From Nymphaea colorata (lineage: Eukaryota > Streptophyta > Magnoliopsida > Nymphaeales > Nymphaeaceae), in assembly GCF_008831285.2 (NCBI RefSeq), contig NC_045140.1, positions 16,616,370 through 16,680,369 on the forward strand: a stretch of DNA of 64,000 nucleotides, given 5' to 3'. Each line of letters begins with the position of its first letter. Position 1 is the first letter of the stretch. The notes below the pieces were generated by a model that made no database searches, was not told where the DNA came from, and was given only the letters and a program-made list of their open reading frames with translations. This document shows positions 61,485 to 64,000 of the stretch, piece after piece. Both the position numbers and the translations under genes were made by a program.

Positions 61485-62050
61485 GTCCCCAGGGTTGGCA
61501 GATTGCCTAACCTGGCTGTTACTGGGCAACCTGCCGTCCAAACACCTGGTCGCACCTGCAGCACCTAGGCTCACTCAGGTACTCAATAGCCTAGGCTTCT
61601 TTACTTCAACAACCTAGATCATCTTCTTGTTTCTTTTAATTTTCCTTCTTCTTCCTCTTCCTTTTCCCTCTTCTCTATTGGAGACACTTTTTCTTTTTCT
61701 TTCTTTCTGCAATCTGAACTACTTACTTTTTTTTTTCCTTTTCCTGCTTTGATGCAGATTTTTTCCTCGCCACTTTTTATGTGGCACGTAATTTTTGCAC
61801 TAGAAGTATAGATTAGTTTTATGTTGTGTCAGTATTTTTAACTACTTTGCATTTCTTGTTCAATAAAACTATAATATATAAGACAGTTTTACGACAAGCA
61901 AGGTCAGCATGGAAGCTGTGAATATTTTAAGGGTTTATCTCCCCCATTTAGAAGAAGAATACATCGGTAATTTTTTACTTCAGTTTATTTTTAGATTTTA
62001 GATATTAGAATTTAGAGATTTAAGTGGTGCGTGTTTATGAGAACAAAAGA
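61485..62050. repeat. dispersed repeat pair, copy 2
   Basis: Collinear with 60705-61290 but without the GA run. It starts near 'agattgcctaacctggctg'. Confidence 0.6.
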
Positions 62051-62054
62051 TTTT

Positions 62055-63850
62055 CCATGCTCTAAAGCATTGAAAAGTGTTGATAATAAACTGTACAATT
62101 TGATATTTCGATAATCTAATTATGCTTATTACCATGAGATATCAATTGTTTAATGTGGATGTCATCATGCATTTAATCATTTTCTTGTTATAAGTTCATG
62201 TCACCAGTTGTTCATTAACAAACACATCAAATTACTGTTAATTTTAATGATCAATAAAAGCACAGACAAAAAACAGCAGCTCACGCATTTACAAAAGGAG
62301 CTGCAAATCAGACCAGAGGAAACACCCTAAGCACATCCAATTATGGGTTTTGCAAAATGATGAGGAATCTAGGAAATTCCTCCAAAATCGGTGAAAGCTG
62401 ATGACCAAAACTGGCTGACCTTCTAATCTCCACTCCAACCATCTAAGCCAAAAGCTAGAGTCAGTTTCTTTTTTTTCTTTTCTTTTCTGAAGATGAGCAT
62501 GTTCTTATGATTCCATTAGTAGTCAAGCACCTTTTGTGGCATTTTCACTAAAAAGAAGTTAGCCAGGATCATACTTTGGGTTAGGACCAGTTTGCACTAG
62601 AAAGTCTCGCACATTCTAATGCACAGGTCATAGAGTGGCAGCTGAAAACGCGATCTTGTGAAAGAACTCGAGTTCAATAACCGAGATGCATCTCCCTTGG
62701 ATTAATCTGGTTGGTTGCTTATGCCGATCAAATTAGATAAAAGATATTGCCCAGCAATTTTAGAACCTTCACAATTTTCTTTCACCTTTTACTCTTCTTT
62801 TTTTCCTTTTGTGTTCAAAGGCTCGTATCAATAAAGGGCTTCTCTACTCATCTGGATAAGGAAGTACAGAAAAGGCCAAGAGAAACGTCAAGAACTCAAT
62901 ATGGATCTGTGCATAATCTGATAAGGTATCTGCCAAACCCGAGCTTGCCAAAACAAAGGAAAAAAAAAAGGTTCGTAGAGCCATTAAAACATACACACAG
63001 ACTAAGTTGGCTTGGGCAATTTCTCACCATCTGCAGAGATTGAACCAACAATAAAACATATACATACGCAAATACACATGAGAACATGCACCTTAATAGA
63101 AGGCAGATAACATAAACTCAATGATCAATAAAAAGCTTAATTTTCTTTTATCTGTTCCTTTATCTCTTTTCTCTTCTTGCTTCGTGCTCAATTAAGCATG
63201 CAGCTAGGCCCAGTTTCTTTTTCTTATCTTTTCCTTTCCCATTCTTGTTAAACCATCTTTGAATTAGTTGCATTGGGGAAGAAAAAGAAAAGATATAGAT
63301 GCAATCAATTTCGTCATATCCAATACTGAATGATCTAATTTGACATATCAAAAACTAACACATCCAAACTATCGTATGAGAACAGATTATTTAAACACAG
63401 TGCTAGATAATACATCTTCAGTGCATACTTCGAACCCTTGGATATAATTTCCTTATCTCCAGACAAGAATTTACCCGATCATGGAGGGAAATATTCAAAG
63501 GCATTCTCTGGTATTATGTATTAAAACTTAAAAGGTTACTGAGAAAAAACTTGCGTGTAGTTTTCCCACTTCCTGTCTCACAATTACAAGTGTCATTCTT
63601 CCTCACTTCCTCCACAATTCGTTGCTCAACTACAGGAAATTCACATCCATGCATAGATCAGAGTCCAGACCAATGCAGATACACCACTTGCTAGAAGCAG
63701 CATAAAACTACAGATTCTCAAGATAATCTTCTCTCCCTTGTCAGACAACCCATTTCCCTGCTTTGTTGATAGGATGAATGGTATACCATAGTCCATAAAG
63801 CATGCTTAATATGCAGTTACATGATAATTTTGATTTTCTTAATGTCAATA
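62055..63850. other. no gene seen; possible helicase intron
   Basis: AT-rich DNA without a recognised coding segment. I looked on the minus strand for a Walker A (GSGKT) exon of the helicase and did not find one. Confidence 0.45.
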
Positions 63851-63851
63851 C

Positions 63852-63898
63852 CTGATGCTATGGGCAAGGACCGTCTTTGTTTTGCTATCTCCTGCCTC
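63852..63898 (-). CDS. possible 47-bp minus-strand exon
   Basis: On the minus strand a good acceptor (gcatgattcAG) and donor (CATCAG|GTATTG) bound an open segment reading EAGDSKTKTVLAHSI. It is too short to identify. It lies upstream of the helicase exons in the right orientation, so it could belong to that gene or to chance. Confidence 0.25.
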
Positions 63899-64000
63899 CT
63901 GAATCATGCGAACAAAGTACGACAAAGAATTCTGATTAGTTCATTTACAAAAAAGATTAGATTGTGAATCATGCAATGCCACAGTTTCTAAGTATGATAC

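Overview
The window looks like AT-rich, repeat-dominated nuclear DNA from a seed plant, most likely an angiosperm. It has GT-AG introns in AT-rich DNA, Ty1/copia and Ty3/gypsy remnants, a hAT-type transposon, satellite DNA and plant gene fragments: a DEAH-box RNA helicase, a plastid cysteine desulfurase relic, and a NO POLLEN GERMINATION RELATED 1 relic. There are no bacterial operons, phage genes or CRISPR arrays, and I found no tRNA or rRNA gene. The species cannot be named from the sequence. Almost all long open frames are chance frames in repeats.

Layout. 1-5253 is a partial copy of a block that recurs almost unchanged at 35223-40474. The block holds the end of a hAT-type element, about 1.9 kb of AT-rich DNA and the start of a ~306-bp satellite array. 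5254-7100 contains a family of hairpin-forming GC-rich palindromes and a minisatellite. 7100-30000 is AT-rich sequence made mostly of old dispersed repeats (10.7/20.9 kb, 15.0/25.2 kb, 18.5/19.4 kb), with an inverted-repeat element enclosing an exon-like frame at 8.6-8.9 kb, a promoter-like stretch at 22.3 kb and a broken NFS2-like exon at 27.04 kb. 30.0-31.3 kb is a GC-richer patch with a possible first exon resembling the Mur-ligase glycine-rich loop. 32.0-34.5 kb is a diverged long-period tandem array.

34969-35892 is a complete hAT-type element with an 8-bp target-site duplication, followed by the second copy of the duplicated block and a long satellite array (37779-44838) with higher-order structure. 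The array abuts a minus-strand chimera of a gypsy integrase tail and a copia gag with primer-binding site and LTR (44838-46001). 46-51 kb is repeat-rich with no gene recognised. 51023-51672 is a two-exon NPGR1 relic that has lost its start codon and first splice donor, gained a 101-bp tandem duplication and gained a frameshift.

A gypsy gag scrap lies at 57.23 kb. At 59067-60412, on the minus strand, are two well-preserved exons of a DEAH-box RNA helicase of the DHX33/DEAH10 type (DEAH and SAS motifs, joined in frame by GT-AG splicing). This is the best candidate for a working gene. Its ATP-binding (Walker A) exon and its C-terminal exons were not found in the window, so it is partial or truncated.

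No new multi-gene system is visible. The most informative signals are structural: the near-identical 5.25-kb duplication with a breakpoint inside satellite DNA, the homogenised satellite, and the stages of gene decay.
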